Virus record (IMG/VR): IMGVR_UViG_3300049215_000771
Span: 468,730 to 532,729 of that record
Reading direction: 5' to 3' (one strand)
Length of the DNA: 64,000 bases
Source: a virus
Below the pieces are notes generated by a model that saw only the letters and a program-made list of their open reading frames with translations, did no database searches and was not told the origin of the DNA. Below are positions 38,743 through 47,010 of this stretch, one piece after another. Each line of letters opens with the position of its first letter. Positions within the stretch are counted from its first letter, which is position 1. The position numbers and the translations under genes were made by a program.

Positions 38743-39032
38743 ATTTCTCCAATCAGCGGCGTACTTGCTATCGCCCTGATGAGATCACCGACCGTGCCAC
38801 TTTGCGGCCCATCAATCATGGCGAAAACTTTTTGTTGAACTTGCATTGGTAATTTCGTAAACTCCCCTAGACCTTGCAGCCGGCGCTTCAGGTTGGGCTT
38901 GTTCATGGTATCCAATGTTTGCGACAGCCCATTCACCGGATCAAGGTTCAAATATCCAAGGAGGATGCCTTTCCATTTGGACATAGCATCTTCTTCCTCA
39001 GTGAGCCAGTGTTTGAAAGTTACTTGTCGCAT
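38739..39032 (-). CDS. Small protein with capsid-targeting-like N-terminus
   Basis: 97 aa, MRQVTFKHWLTEEEDAMSKW. Residues 4-12 (VTFKHWLTE) resemble a targeting peptide with LTE cleavage site. The rest is helical. ATGA overlap with the PAP2 gene. Could be an internal virion protein; inference. Confidence 0.6.
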   Translation of the reverse strand: MRQVTFKHWLTEEEDAMSKWKGILLGYLNLDPVNGLSQTLDTMNKPNLKRRLQGLGEFTKLPMQVQQKVFAMIDGPQSGTVGDLIRAIASTPLIGEI

Positions 39033-39163
39033 CCCCGTAGCTCGAAACGAATAGTGTTATTTTCCCTGCTGTAATGCTCGGCATATTTGTAACCGGCAAA
39101 GAAACCAATGATCGCCCCCAGCAGAAGGCCAACCAGCAAAGCACCAAGACCGTTGTTATTCAT
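39020..39163 (-). CDS. 47-aa single-pass membrane protein
   Basis: MNNNGLGALLVGLLLGAIIG, one helix with glycine zipper spacing, then a short soluble end. CAGGAGGAAGC before the ATG. Diverges from the plus-strand gene across the palindrome. Confidence 0.62.
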   Translation of the reverse strand: MNNNGLGALLVGLLLGAIIGFFAGYKYAEHYSRENNTIRFELRGCDK

Positions 39164-39174
39164 GCTTCCTCCTG

Positions 39175-39209
39175 TGCAGGTATATAGACCGAAATGCTAT
39201 ATACCTGCA
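39175..39209. promoter_or_regulatory. Perfect 13-nt palindrome between divergent genes
   Basis: TGCAGGTATATAG, 9 nt, CTATATACCTGCA. It covers the whole gap between the minus gene start (39163) and the plus gene start and contains a TATATA in each arm. A shared operator with overlapping divergent -10 elements fits best; a hairpin is also possible. Confidence 0.55.
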
Positions 39210-40015
39210 TGAAGTCTCTCAAGTTCTCCGACTATGTTGAATGGGCCGATTACGGATTTGACAGAAAATCCGTACTTGGTCCCCAGGGCGGCACCCAGGA
39301 AATCAAAGGGGACAATCCGCTCACACCCGTCAAGTCTGAAGAAATCATCCAAGAACTCGTACATCTCGGCAAGTTGGGAATATACAAACCACGTTCACGG
39401 CCCGACATCGTGGAATGGGGCGAAGAAGTCGGAGCCATGCGTGTCGAATTCAGCCCCATTGGTTCCTCCAAAATCATCGGTCGTCGGAAAATCAAAGACA
39501 TCAAAGGCGAACAAACCTGGGTCTGCAAGTACGTCTGGCCCCTGACCGCCGAGAATAAACTCAACGACAAAGAAACCAGCGTTGCTCACGAAATCCACGA
39601 GGAGTTGGAGAAACTGAGCATGACCATGATCGACTCCCCCAAAATCTTCTACCCCGATTTTGCACGGCTGGTAGACAAACTTACCACCGCCGTCCGACTG
39701 GATTACCCTTCCTACTGCATGTTCCCAGCGGGCTACAAGAAGATCAATGAAGATTACTACAAGATTTACTTCGAGTACAGGGGGCATGGACAAAATCGGA
39801 TGCGCAACCGCAACGCCCGCTCGGAACAATTCGACATCGACATTTTTTGGGACCAGAAGAAGGGATTGATACGCATTTGGGGATACAACATCGACTCCCA
39901 GGCAAAACAACACTCCTGGCAAGTCCAACCATCCGAGTTTGATGAGTGGTTTGCACCAAGTCAGGACGTTGATGAAATAATCGAATGTGTGAAGAAACTG
40001 TTTCTTACCTACTAG
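39209..40015 (+). CDS. Unknown 268-aa protein with SLKFSDYVEW N-terminus
   Basis: MKSLKFSDYVEWADYGFDRK. N-terminal FSDYVEW recalls the targeting-peptide pattern. The body is alpha/beta (QTWVCKYVWPLTAENKLNDK; KIYFEYRGHGQNRMRNRNAR). No enzyme motif. An ATG five codons earlier (39194) lies in the palindrome spacer; no ribosome site at either, so a leaderless start is possible. Confidence 0.62.
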   Translation: MKSLKFSDYVEWADYGFDRKSVLGPQGGTQEIKGDNPLTPVKSEEIIQELVHLGKLGIYKPRSRPDIVEWGEEVGAMRVEFSPIGSSKIIGRRKIKDIKGEQTWVCKYVWPLTAENKLNDKETSVAHEIHEELEKLSMTMIDSPKIFYPDFARLVDKLTTAVRLDYPSYCMFPAGYKKINEDYYKIYFEYRGHGQNRMRNRNARSEQFDIDIFWDQKKGLIRIWGYNIDSQAKQHSWQVQPSEFDEWFAPSQDVDEIIECVKKLFLTY

Positions 40016-40022
40016 GGGAACA

Positions 40023-40439
40023 ATGTTTAGCTTTAGAGAATACGCAGCACTGCAAGAAGGTATCGCCGGTCAACTCTACAACCCGGCAGATATTCAGAAA
40101 GGGCCAGATGGATTGATGACAACCACCTTCCACGGAGCCAAAGGTCCAATGAAACAATACGTCCTACCTGACGAGCAAGTTCAGGCATTCATGCAGGGGA
40201 CCGACGCCAAGGGGTTCGAGCAACGAGTGAAAGATTACTTCCACCAAAAATACGAAGTCCACGTCAAGATCACCTGGGGACCGTTCGGCAGATGGGCCAT
40301 CCTTGCTGCTGATGAAGGAGTAGGCCAAAGCCGCCCCGACCCCGTAAGCGTTCGCCAGGAACCAGGCACATCGCCAGCCAAGGCCATGTTCAATCGGGTT
40401 CATCCGGCCCAAACGTCACCGATGGGCGGCAACAACTAG
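40023..40439 (+). CDS. Small protein with capsid-targeting-like N-terminus
   Basis: 138 aa, MFSFREYAALQEGIAGQLYN. Matches the targeting pattern with LQE at residues 10-12 as a cleavage candidate. Then a folded part with MKQYVLPDEQVQAFMQGTDA and a disordered tail. AGGGGAACA before the ATG. Confidence 0.62.
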   Translation: MFSFREYAALQEGIAGQLYNPADIQKGPDGLMTTTFHGAKGPMKQYVLPDEQVQAFMQGTDAKGFEQRVKDYFHQKYEVHVKITWGPFGRWAILAADEGVGQSRPDPVSVRQEPGTSPAKAMFNRVHPAQTSPMGGNN

Positions 40440-40441
40440 CA

Positions 40442-40470
40442 TTGAAAAACCAAAGCAAGTGGGTTATACT
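40442..40470 (+). promoter_or_regulatory. Promoter of pyrB, TTGAAA-N17-TATACT
   Basis: Plus strand TTGAAA, 17 nt, TATACT, 24 nt before the ATG with a GGAGG ribosome site between. Confidence 0.55.
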
Positions 40471-40494
40471 ACCTCAGTTTGTACTGGAGGCCAT

Positions 40495-41412
40495 ATGAAA
40501 CACCTGCTGGGTTGTCGCCAGCTTGAAGAAACTGATGTCATCAAGATTTTTGCGTTAGCTGATTACTTTGAACAAAGCCAACACGCTACAAATCTCGTTT
40601 CCATCAACAAAACCTTGATCTCGTTCTTCGGGGAACCTTCCACGAGGACGAGATTTTCTTTTGAAGCTGCTGCCAGCCGCCTGGGGATGAGAACACTGAC
40701 TGCCGCCGATGCCAGCGTTTCTTCATCTTTACGCAAAGGTGAAACCTGGAAAGATACCTTCCGCACCCTTTCCCAATATGGCGACATCATCGTGTGTCGC
40801 CACGGAGATGTCGATTGGGTCGGAGCCGCCGATCTATACTCAAGGATTCCAGTCATCAACGCCGGCAACGGTCATGTGGAACATCCAACCCAAGCACTCC
40901 TGGATGTCTACACGATTCAGAAAGAACTCGGCAACCTTCGAGGGCTGAAGATTCTCGTTTGCGGCGATCTCGCCTTCGGCAGAACCGTCAACTCGCTTCT
41001 GTATCTGATGAAACGGTACAATCCTGAAGTGTACGCCTACCCCGCAAGTGGTACATTCACCTGGGGCGGGCGGGAAACCAGGGTCAAATTCGACCTGCAA
41101 CCGAATCCAGAACATCCCAAAGTCAAAGAAGTCAAACTAAGCGAAACTTTGGATTTGCTGCCGAAGATTGATGTTCTGTACATGACTCGCATCCAGACAG
41201 AACGCCAGGACAAGGTTCACGTCGATGACTACTTCCGGCTCCAGGGATGGACCGAAACACTAAACAAGAAAGCCATCGTGTTGCATCCACTGCCTCGTGG
41301 TGATGAAATTCCACAACACTTTGACGACGATCCCAGGGCAGTGTATCATGAGAGGCAGGTGAAGAATGGACTGTTCGTCAGGATGGCCCTATTGAAGCTA
41401 CTTACTGAGTGA
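40495..41412 (+). CDS. pyrB: Aspartate carbamoyltransferase catalytic chain
   Basis: 305 aa, same as bacterial PyrB. FFGEPSTRTRFSFEAAASRL holds the carbamoyl-phosphate STRTR motif; GHVEHPTQALLDVYTI the HPTQALLD motif; AIVLHPLPRGDE the HPLPR motif that contacts aspartate. Catalyses the first committed step of pyrimidine synthesis. No regulatory chain PyrI nearby. Start at 40495 has GGAGGCCAT. Own promoter, apparently monocistronic or with the thioredoxin-like gene. Confidence 0.93.
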   Translation: MKHLLGCRQLEETDVIKIFALADYFEQSQHATNLVSINKTLISFFGEPSTRTRFSFEAAASRLGMRTLTAADASVSSSLRKGETWKDTFRTLSQYGDIIVCRHGDVDWVGAADLYSRIPVINAGNGHVEHPTQALLDVYTIQKELGNLRGLKILVCGDLAFGRTVNSLLYLMKRYNPEVYAYPASGTFTWGGRETRVKFDLQPNPEHPKVKEVKLSETLDLLPKIDVLYMTRIQTERQDKVHVDDYFRLQGWTETLNKKAIVLHPLPRGDEIPQHFDDDPRAVYHERQVKNGLFVRMALLKLLTE

Positions 41413-41425
41413 AATACAATACATC

Positions 41426-41974
41426 ATGAACAATCCTCGTATTGGACTCATTGTCATTGTCCTCGCCCTTGTCGGCATCATCGGCTTCACTGTATATCAG
41501 AAGAAGTTCGCTGGATGCAATGACCCCAATTGTAAAGATCACGGGCCTCAATTCCCAGGCGAATCGAAAAATCCCAACACCCCGCCAGAATTGAACCCTC
41601 CTGTTGCGCCGCCTGACTTCAAAGGCAAAATCTTCAAATATACAGAAGCCCTGCCCGTCAGCAAGCAAACCCATGTCCCCATGCTAGTAGTTTTCAGCGC
41701 CGAGAAACGATGTATTTGGTGCAAGAAACTGGAACAAACCCTCAAATCACCAGAACTTCAGAACGATCTGGCTCACTACATCAATGTCCGAGTCGATGTG
41801 GATCAGGAGAAAGATGTAGCTTCCAAACTAGGAGCAGCGGGTAAAGGTGTTCCTTGCTACGCCATTGTTGATGAGAATGAGAGGGTGGTGAAAACCGGGA
41901 GTGGCTATAAAAACGCCAGTAACTTCCAGAAGTGGCTTGCCGGCTCGCAAAGCGAAGCGTGGGAAACACCTTAA
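41426..41974 (+). CDS. Membrane-anchored thioredoxin-like protein
   Basis: 182 aa. One N-terminal helix (RIGLIVIVLALVGIIGFTVY), a Pro-rich spacer, then a thioredoxin fold with VVFSAEKRCIWCKKLEQ (CxxC = CIWC) and the cis-Pro region AGKGVPCYAIVDENE. The topology puts the domain outside the membrane, so a disulfide or redox role in the periplasm is likely. Two extra Cys sit near the anchor (GCNDPNCKDH). Confidence 0.8.
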   Translation: MNNPRIGLIVIVLALVGIIGFTVYQKKFAGCNDPNCKDHGPQFPGESKNPNTPPELNPPVAPPDFKGKIFKYTEALPVSKQTHVPMLVVFSAEKRCIWCKKLEQTLKSPELQNDLAHYINVRVDVDQEKDVASKLGAAGKGVPCYAIVDENERVVKTGSGYKNASNFQKWLAGSQSEAWETP

Positions 41975-42576
41975 TTCCAGACATCTCGGATATTTTTGGC
42001 GACTCGCTTCCAATCTTCATCCAGATTGGGACAATTCCAGAAGAAAAATGCCCCAATCCCTAATGTGGGATGATATTCCGGCACGGATATATGCGCCCAA
42101 TCCGGCAAATCTTCGGGCGTCCACAAACTTTTGTGCGATTCCGGGGCCGGATTGGTCGGGTCCATCATCCAGGCGTGCAGTGGAGTAAACAACACCTGCC
42201 GGTCAGCAAGCTGCTTCATCCTTTCCAACAACTTCCAGCCTTGTTCCTTGGTCAAATGTTCAATACCATCTGAACAAATTGCTACATCGTAACGTCTGTT
42301 GAAAACAGGGTGATCGCCAAGCACATCAGCTTGTACGAACTTATCTTGCTCGCCTGGCCCTACGTTGTCGAGATTCCTGAAGGAAATATCGACATAGGTT
42401 CGGTCGGCAAATGGCAATCGCCGTGTCAGGCGAGCCTCGTAGGAACAAAGGTCGATGAAACTGGTTCCTGTGCCGCAAATCAGCTTCATAGTGCCAAGGA
42501 AACGGTCATCGTCTCCGTGTTTGGCGTCGAGAGTGATAATTCGTCCGGGTTGCATATCGTTATTTAGCCACTCCAT
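41971..42576 (-). CDS. SAM-dependent methyltransferase-like protein
   Basis: 201 aa from MEWLNNDMQPGRIITLDAKH. Region FIDLCSYEARLTRRLPFADR and TYVDISFRNLDNV, then VQADVLGD and YDVAICSDGIEHL, which follows the Rossmann methyltransferase order, with the EHL segment typical. Convergent with the thioredoxin-like gene (4-nt overlap). Target unknown. Confidence 0.62.
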   Translation of the reverse strand: MEWLNNDMQPGRIITLDAKHGDDDRFLGTMKLICGTGTSFIDLCSYEARLTRRLPFADRTYVDISFRNLDNVGPGEQDKFVQADVLGDHPVFNRRYDVAICSDGIEHLTKEQGWKLLERMKQLADRQVLFTPLHAWMMDPTNPAPESHKSLWTPEDLPDWAHISVPEYHPTLGIGAFFFWNCPNLDEDWKRVAKNIRDVWN

Positions 42577-43169
42577 CACAATATCGGCGCACGCAAAGCA
42601 AAGAATACGATCAACAACGGAACCAATATAGGGGCAAACAAGAAGGAGAAAATATATGCCGGCCACCCGCCAGTCGGTATCAACTCACCACTGACAAGCA
42701 TATATCCCATCAGGCCATAAGTGCCTACCAGGAACAAAGTAAGCATCACCCACGGGAACATATACGACAACACAATGATGGTCAGAAGGACCAGAAATTG
42801 TGTTGGGCGGAACCACCAGGGCGGCGGACAGCCCTTCTTCTGCCATTCTCGATATTTTTTACGGGCTTTCTCATCGACCGGCAGTGACATATTCACTTTG
42901 CACTTCGAGCATTCGTAGCGATCCCAGCCTTTGCTATCTTCAAATCCCCAATCTTTACACCAGTTGAAGGTTTGCACGCCGCAATTGTAACATTCATACT
43001 CGAAAGTTCGTACAATGGGCGGGTTTTTGGCTTTGTAGTTTCTGGAACTGCCACATTTCGTACATTTCCACCAGGTTTCGTTCTCCTTGCGGATCATGCT
43101 TTCTTTGGTGTGGACATCATGCTCACACATCAGGTCGCAGTGTGGACAGTAGGCATTCATTATCGGCAT
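42576..43169 (-). CDS. Zinc-ribbon membrane protein
   Basis: 197 aa, MPIMNAYCPHCDLMCEHDVH. Three zinc knuckle pairs (YCPHC/WKCTKC; YECYNC and YECSKC) occupy the first 125 residues; two to three membrane helices follow (FLVLLTIIVLSYMFPWVMLT). AAGGAG before ATG at 43169. Cytoplasmic zinc domain tethered to the membrane. Confidence 0.68.
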   Translation of the reverse strand: MPIMNAYCPHCDLMCEHDVHTKESMIRKENETWWKCTKCGSSRNYKAKNPPIVRTFEYECYNCGVQTFNWCKDWGFEDSKGWDRYECSKCKVNMSLPVDEKARKKYREWQKKGCPPPWWFRPTQFLVLLTIIVLSYMFPWVMLTLFLVGTYGLMGYMLVSGELIPTGGWPAYIFSFLFAPILVPLLIVFFALRAPIL

Positions 43170-43863
43170 TTTCGTACTCCTTGCTGAAGGTCTTGGCAAA
43201 ATATGCCCGGATTTCGGGCGTGATGGCCTGGCGATACACATCCAGGTTTTTCACGGCCTTGTCCACATCCAGCACTTTCGCCACGAAGGGTGACAGCGCC
43301 AGGTAGTACGGGCTTATTTTCCCCAAAGTAACCCACCGCAAGAAATTCTTATTCACAACCGCTTCTTGCAATTTTTCGAGAGAAACTTCGCCGCTGAAGG
43401 TTTGTACAAGAAACTCCCGTGTCCGGTCGAGGGCTTCAGCAACTTTGATTTGGTTCGCAGGGAGCGGAACTTTATCTTCGATGACTTTGGTGCGCTCATC
43501 GTATTTCTTCTTCCAAAATTTCCAGCGGACCCATGCCTTCTCTCCCACCAAACAGTTGGGGTCGATCATGGCATGTTCATTTCCCCTGGTGATGTGTTTG
43601 AGGATTTCCAACTGCGCCCGCACATAGAGCGGGTATTCCGACTCCTCCAATATACCCTGGGTCTTGCGGACGAGGGTATAGCAATATCTGAATATCAGCG
43701 ACTTCCGGGGATCACCGCCCTTCATCTTGGCATGGGCGTAGTTGGGAAACATCTTCCGGCTTTTGTCCAGCCAGATCAGCAGCAGCTTGTAGGCTTTTGC
43801 TTCGAGGTTGTCCATCTCATAATCAATGATGGCATCAAGTCGCATGTCTTTGTCCTCCGACAT
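43123..43863 (-). CDS. Unknown 246-aa helical protein
   Basis: MSEDKDMRLDAIIDYEMDNL with AAGGAGG upstream. Mostly helical and basic (VRWKFWKKKYDERTKVIED), no motif recognised. Starts the minus-strand operon that leads leftward from the 44-kb switch region. Confidence 0.68.
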   Translation of the reverse strand: MSEDKDMRLDAIIDYEMDNLEAKAYKLLLIWLDKSRKMFPNYAHAKMKGGDPRKSLIFRYCYTLVRKTQGILEESEYPLYVRAQLEILKHITRGNEHAMIDPNCLVGEKAWVRWKFWKKKYDERTKVIEDKVPLPANQIKVAEALDRTREFLVQTFSGEVSLEKLQEAVVNKNFLRWVTLGKISPYYLALSPFVAKVLDVDKAVKNLDVYRQAITPEIRAYFAKTFSKEYENADNECLLSTLRPDV

Positions 43864-44441
43864 CAGCTTACCTCCTTTTTACTCCGACGTATATATCGAA
43901 ATCTGGACTTGCTCCAGCAGCCTTCTTGGGATATAGTAGCGATATTGACCGGCACTATACACTGACCACTAACCTACAAAGTGGAGGCATCCCTCCTGCG
44001 CTCTGATCCATAAGGTAGCGTCTCCAAAAAGATCAGGGTGTACAATCCAGAACTTGTCTGAGCGCAAGAATCCGTCCTTGAGGCATCAGGTGACGGTATT
44101 TCGGCCATACTTTAGCGCCGTCGGGACCACGAGGCCCGCAGAAAAGACAAGAGTGTGAGTAAGTTCTGACCCGGTAGCAATACGCATTCTCCACTAGACG
44201 GTCCTGGTGAGAGACTACCGAAAGGTTACTTAGGACTCACCTAATTTACTCCAACCTGTTTTTACCAACAGTGAAGGGTAAACTGACGCACTGAGTTTTT
44301 GTTCAAGTAAAGTAAGCTGCTTCTCGATCTAAGTGCAACTAGAACAGGGGGTTATCTACTCTCTGTTCTTTTTTGCAAAACAATGGCAGCCTCCTTTATT
44401 GCGGACTCGGTGTGCGCATATTAGACAAATACTACAACGTC
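43864..44441. other. Non-coding switch region
   Basis: About 580 nt without a convincing gene, between the leftward and rightward blocks. One minus-strand frame near 43976-44080 is protein-like (SDKFWIVHPDLFGDATLWIR), with an AAGGACGG site and TTG start, and might encode a 32-aa peptide. Many short stems suggest structured RNA. I do not see tmRNA or RNase P signatures. Confidence 0.4.
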
Positions 44442-44470
44442 TTGTAAACATGGACGTTGCGTGGTATCAT
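44442..44470 (+). promoter_or_regulatory. Promoter of the rightward block, TTGTAA-N17-TATCAT
   Basis: Plus strand TTGTAA, 17 nt, TATCAT, 48 nt before the polymerase start. Same -10 preceded by GTGG as other promoters here. Confidence 0.55.
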
Positions 44471-44517
44471 TTCTACACAGTGTTCTTTCATCACCATGAC
44501 AAAGTTGGCGGCTGTAC

Positions 44518-45843
44518 ATGCTGGGAAGATTGGTTCAAACACTTGCCGAAGCTGTACAGTCAGGACCGAACATCTTCGTGTGTTTGGAGCCGGAAGTTTT
44601 TGACTTCACCGATCCAGAAGCGAAAACCAAGTTGTTGTTGATGGGGCAAGGAGGCAACGTAGCCGAAGTGGAGATTACCAAGGAGAACATCTTCGATCTG
44701 TTCGGCGTGTTAAAGGTGGCGCTGAAGGGCATGAAGGTGATCGCCTGGAACTGGAAGAACCTGGTGAGCTACTTCCTGGGCAAAACGGGTCACGCCCTGC
44801 GGCTGGAAGAAGGCACTGTGCTGATCGACCTGAAAGTGGTCGAGCTATATTTGGGCATCAAGGAGAAGGCTCCAGGATCGCTTGCAGCGGCCCTGGGACG
44901 TGTAAAGGCTGTTGTACAGGGCGGCGGCTGGAAAGAAGCTCAGAAGGTCTACCAGGGCGTCCTGATGCCCTTGGTGACGACTGTGGTGCCGGCGTTGGAG
45001 ACAGTGGGGATATTGGACCCGGAGAAGGGGAAGCGGTTATATGCCCACTATGAGATATGCGATCAGGCGAACGGGCGGCTGAACTGCGACGGCTCGTTTC
45101 GGGACAATTACGTTCCGCACACGCTGAGTGAGTCGGAGAGGAAGCGGCTGAAGCCTCGATTTCAGGACGAGATGTTCATGTACTTCGATTACAGGCATTA
45201 CGAGGTTTCGGTGTTGGCGGCGCTGACGAAGGACGAGAAATTGAATGAGTTGGTTGGCAGGGAAGATGCGTACACGGCGATCTATGAGACAGTAACGAGC
45301 ATCGAGGGCGACAGCGAAGCCAGAAATAAGGCGAAAAAAATGTTCCTGCCGGTTATATACGGGGCCGGTGCTACTACATTAGCACGGCGAATGAGCATCG
45401 CTATTCCAGTAGCCGAGCAGATCATTACCCGTATACACGCCCTGTTTCCCACTGCCCTCAAGTGGGTCGAAACATATCAAGAACAGGCCAAGGCGACGGG
45501 ATCGGCGAAGGATGTATTCGGCAAGCGCCGTTCATTCGACAAGGGGGAGGAATACCTCGCCCGCAATTTCTCAATCCAGGCACCCGCCTCGACAATTAGT
45601 TTGGACAAACTGGTACAGCTACATGCTGCGCTCAAGGGCGTTACTGATGTTGCCTACAGCGTTCATGATGGCTATTGCGTGTATGCAAGTAAGAACAACT
45701 GGAAGGAGGTCTTTCAGAAGGGATACAACACGTTGACCAGTGAAAGTGCGATGTGTCCCGGCTTACGGTTCAAAGTGGCTTGCCGTGCCGGGCGTTCTCT
45801 CGATAATCTGAAGCCGCTGGCAAAGGCAAAAGGAGCGCAATGA
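44518..45843 (+). CDS. Short family A DNA polymerase
   Basis: 441 aa. Motif A FDYRHYEVSVLAAL keeps Asp and Glu; motif B is RNKAKKMFLPVIYGAG; motif C reads AYSVHDGYCV with the catalytic Asp but Gly where most have Glu (HDE). The N-terminal about 130 residues show no exonuclease motif. It is much shorter than Pol I (605-aa Klenow). Upstream of the helicase and so likely part of replication. The start is uncertain; the ATG at 44518 has GGCGG nearby. Confidence 0.82.
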   Translation: MLGRLVQTLAEAVQSGPNIFVCLEPEVFDFTDPEAKTKLLLMGQGGNVAEVEITKENIFDLFGVLKVALKGMKVIAWNWKNLVSYFLGKTGHALRLEEGTVLIDLKVVELYLGIKEKAPGSLAAALGRVKAVVQGGGWKEAQKVYQGVLMPLVTTVVPALETVGILDPEKGKRLYAHYEICDQANGRLNCDGSFRDNYVPHTLSESERKRLKPRFQDEMFMYFDYRHYEVSVLAALTKDEKLNELVGREDAYTAIYETVTSIEGDSEARNKAKKMFLPVIYGAGATTLARRMSIAIPVAEQIITRIHALFPTALKWVETYQEQAKATGSAKDVFGKRRSFDKGEEYLARNFSIQAPASTISLDKLVQLHAALKGVTDVAYSVHDGYCVYASKNNWKEVFQKGYNTLTSESAMCPGLRFKVACRAGRSLDNLKPLAKAKGAQ

Positions 45844-46406
45844 AAGACATCTGTATCAAGTTTCGCATCAACGATGAGGAGTACGAATCACTACAGAAGC
45901 ACTTCGGAAAACTATGCTGGCACGCTGCTCACGAACTTAAACGAAAAAACTCCAGAAACAACTACACAGACGACGCCGAAGACATCTATCAGGAACTTGT
46001 GTCCGCCATGCTCCGGGCAGGCTCCTACTACAAGCGACAAGTCTACATCGAAAAATGCCTCAGCCTTGCCAAAGAACATGCAGGCGAGGATACCTTCATG
46101 TCACGAATCATACACTCTCTCGAAGAACTGTGGAAAAACCGCACTCGGCATGGCGCAAATCGCCAGAAGTTCGGCCCGTTCCAGGAACGTATTCTCGAAC
46201 GTATTGTGCGCAGGATCGTTCCCAAGGAAGAACGGCCCGACCGTGGCGATGATCTCAGGATCGACTCCAAGTTCGCAACCTACTGCAAGGCTATTGTTTG
46301 GAACGGTCAGAAAAGCATGGGCAAACGCATAACTCGTGAGAAGGTTATACGCTCAGGCCAGGTGTCATTGTCTGAATATGATTATCTGGCTGGCACGGCG
46401 ATCTGA
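45840..46406 (+). CDS. Unknown basic protein, possibly transcription-related
   Basis: 188 aa, overlaps the polymerase stop by ATGA. YTDDAEDIYQELVSAMLRA and a C-terminal TREKVIRSGQVSLSEYDYLA have the look of a helical regulator; some positions resemble sigma-like factors of large phages, but I cannot show it. Conserved-looking KFGPFQERILERIVRR in the centre. Confidence 0.62.
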   Translation: MKDICIKFRINDEEYESLQKHFGKLCWHAAHELKRKNSRNNYTDDAEDIYQELVSAMLRAGSYYKRQVYIEKCLSLAKEHAGEDTFMSRIIHSLEELWKNRTRHGANRQKFGPFQERILERIVRRIVPKEERPDRGDDLRIDSKFATYCKAIVWNGQKSMGKRITREKVIRSGQVSLSEYDYLAGTAI

Positions 46407-46436
46407 CATCGACAGCCAATACGCATGACGTTACAA

Positions 46437-46474
46437 TACACCGCAGGCAATATCACCTGCGGTGTACTTTTTTG
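46437..46474 (+). terminator. Rho-independent terminator
   Basis: Stem TACACCGCAGG/CCTGCGGTGTA, 8-nt loop, then CTTTTTTG, on the plus strand after the 188-aa gene. Confidence 0.8.
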
Positions 46475-46484
46475 TAGGGTTGTA

Positions 46485-47003
46485 ATGTCAACAAAACTGA
46501 AAGAATATGTCGTCGTTCACACTCGTCGCATTGACGTGGATGGGGCTTATGACGACGTGTTGCTCATTCACAAAGACAAACCCGCCTGGCAGAAAGGGCG
46601 GCTGAATCTTGTTGGGGGCAAGGTCGAGGAAAATGAAAGTCCCCTGCAATGTGCCGTGCGAGAACTCAAGGAGGAAGCGGGCCTGGACCCAATCCCGTCC
46701 CAGCCGGTGTTGCACTGCGGGATGATTTTCGGCGTGGATTGCATCATTCATTGCATTCGGGTGGATGTGGACCCGTATGACAGTCAAACGCTTCAGCCTC
46801 GTGAGGGTGAAACCGAGAAGGTGGAGTGGTTTACCTTCAAGGAGGCATGGGCTGACGACCGCCTGATGCCCAATCTGAAGGTTATTGTGCCGATGCTTCA
46901 TTTGGGAGTTACGGGATGGAAGTTGGTGGACCAAACTTCATCTTCCGATATTCATGGGGTGATCGTACAATTGCCTATCATGAAGCCGTTTACCAACGGA
47001 TAG
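46485..47003 (+). CDS. Nudix hydrolase
   Basis: 172 aa from MSTKLKEYVVVHTRRIDVDG with AGGG upstream. Nudix box GGKVEENESPLQCAVRELKE followed by EAGL fits GX5EX7REUXEEXGU. Hydrolyses a nucleotide diphosphate; substrate unknown. Starts only about ten nt after the terminator. Confidence 0.88.
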   Translation: MSTKLKEYVVVHTRRIDVDGAYDDVLLIHKDKPAWQKGRLNLVGGKVEENESPLQCAVRELKEEAGLDPIPSQPVLHCGMIFGVDCIIHCIRVDVDPYDSQTLQPREGETEKVEWFTFKEAWADDRLMPNLKVIVPMLHLGVTGWKLVDQTSSSDIHGVIVQLPIMKPFTNG

Positions 47004-47010
47004 ATATTCC

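Noticed and set aside
43990-44300. Group I intron core
   Set aside because: An ACTAGACGG-like string is present, but pairing P7 and the other core elements could not be built.
43990-44440. tmRNA or RNase P RNA
   Set aside because: No tRNA-like end, tag reading frame or conserved RNase P core found.
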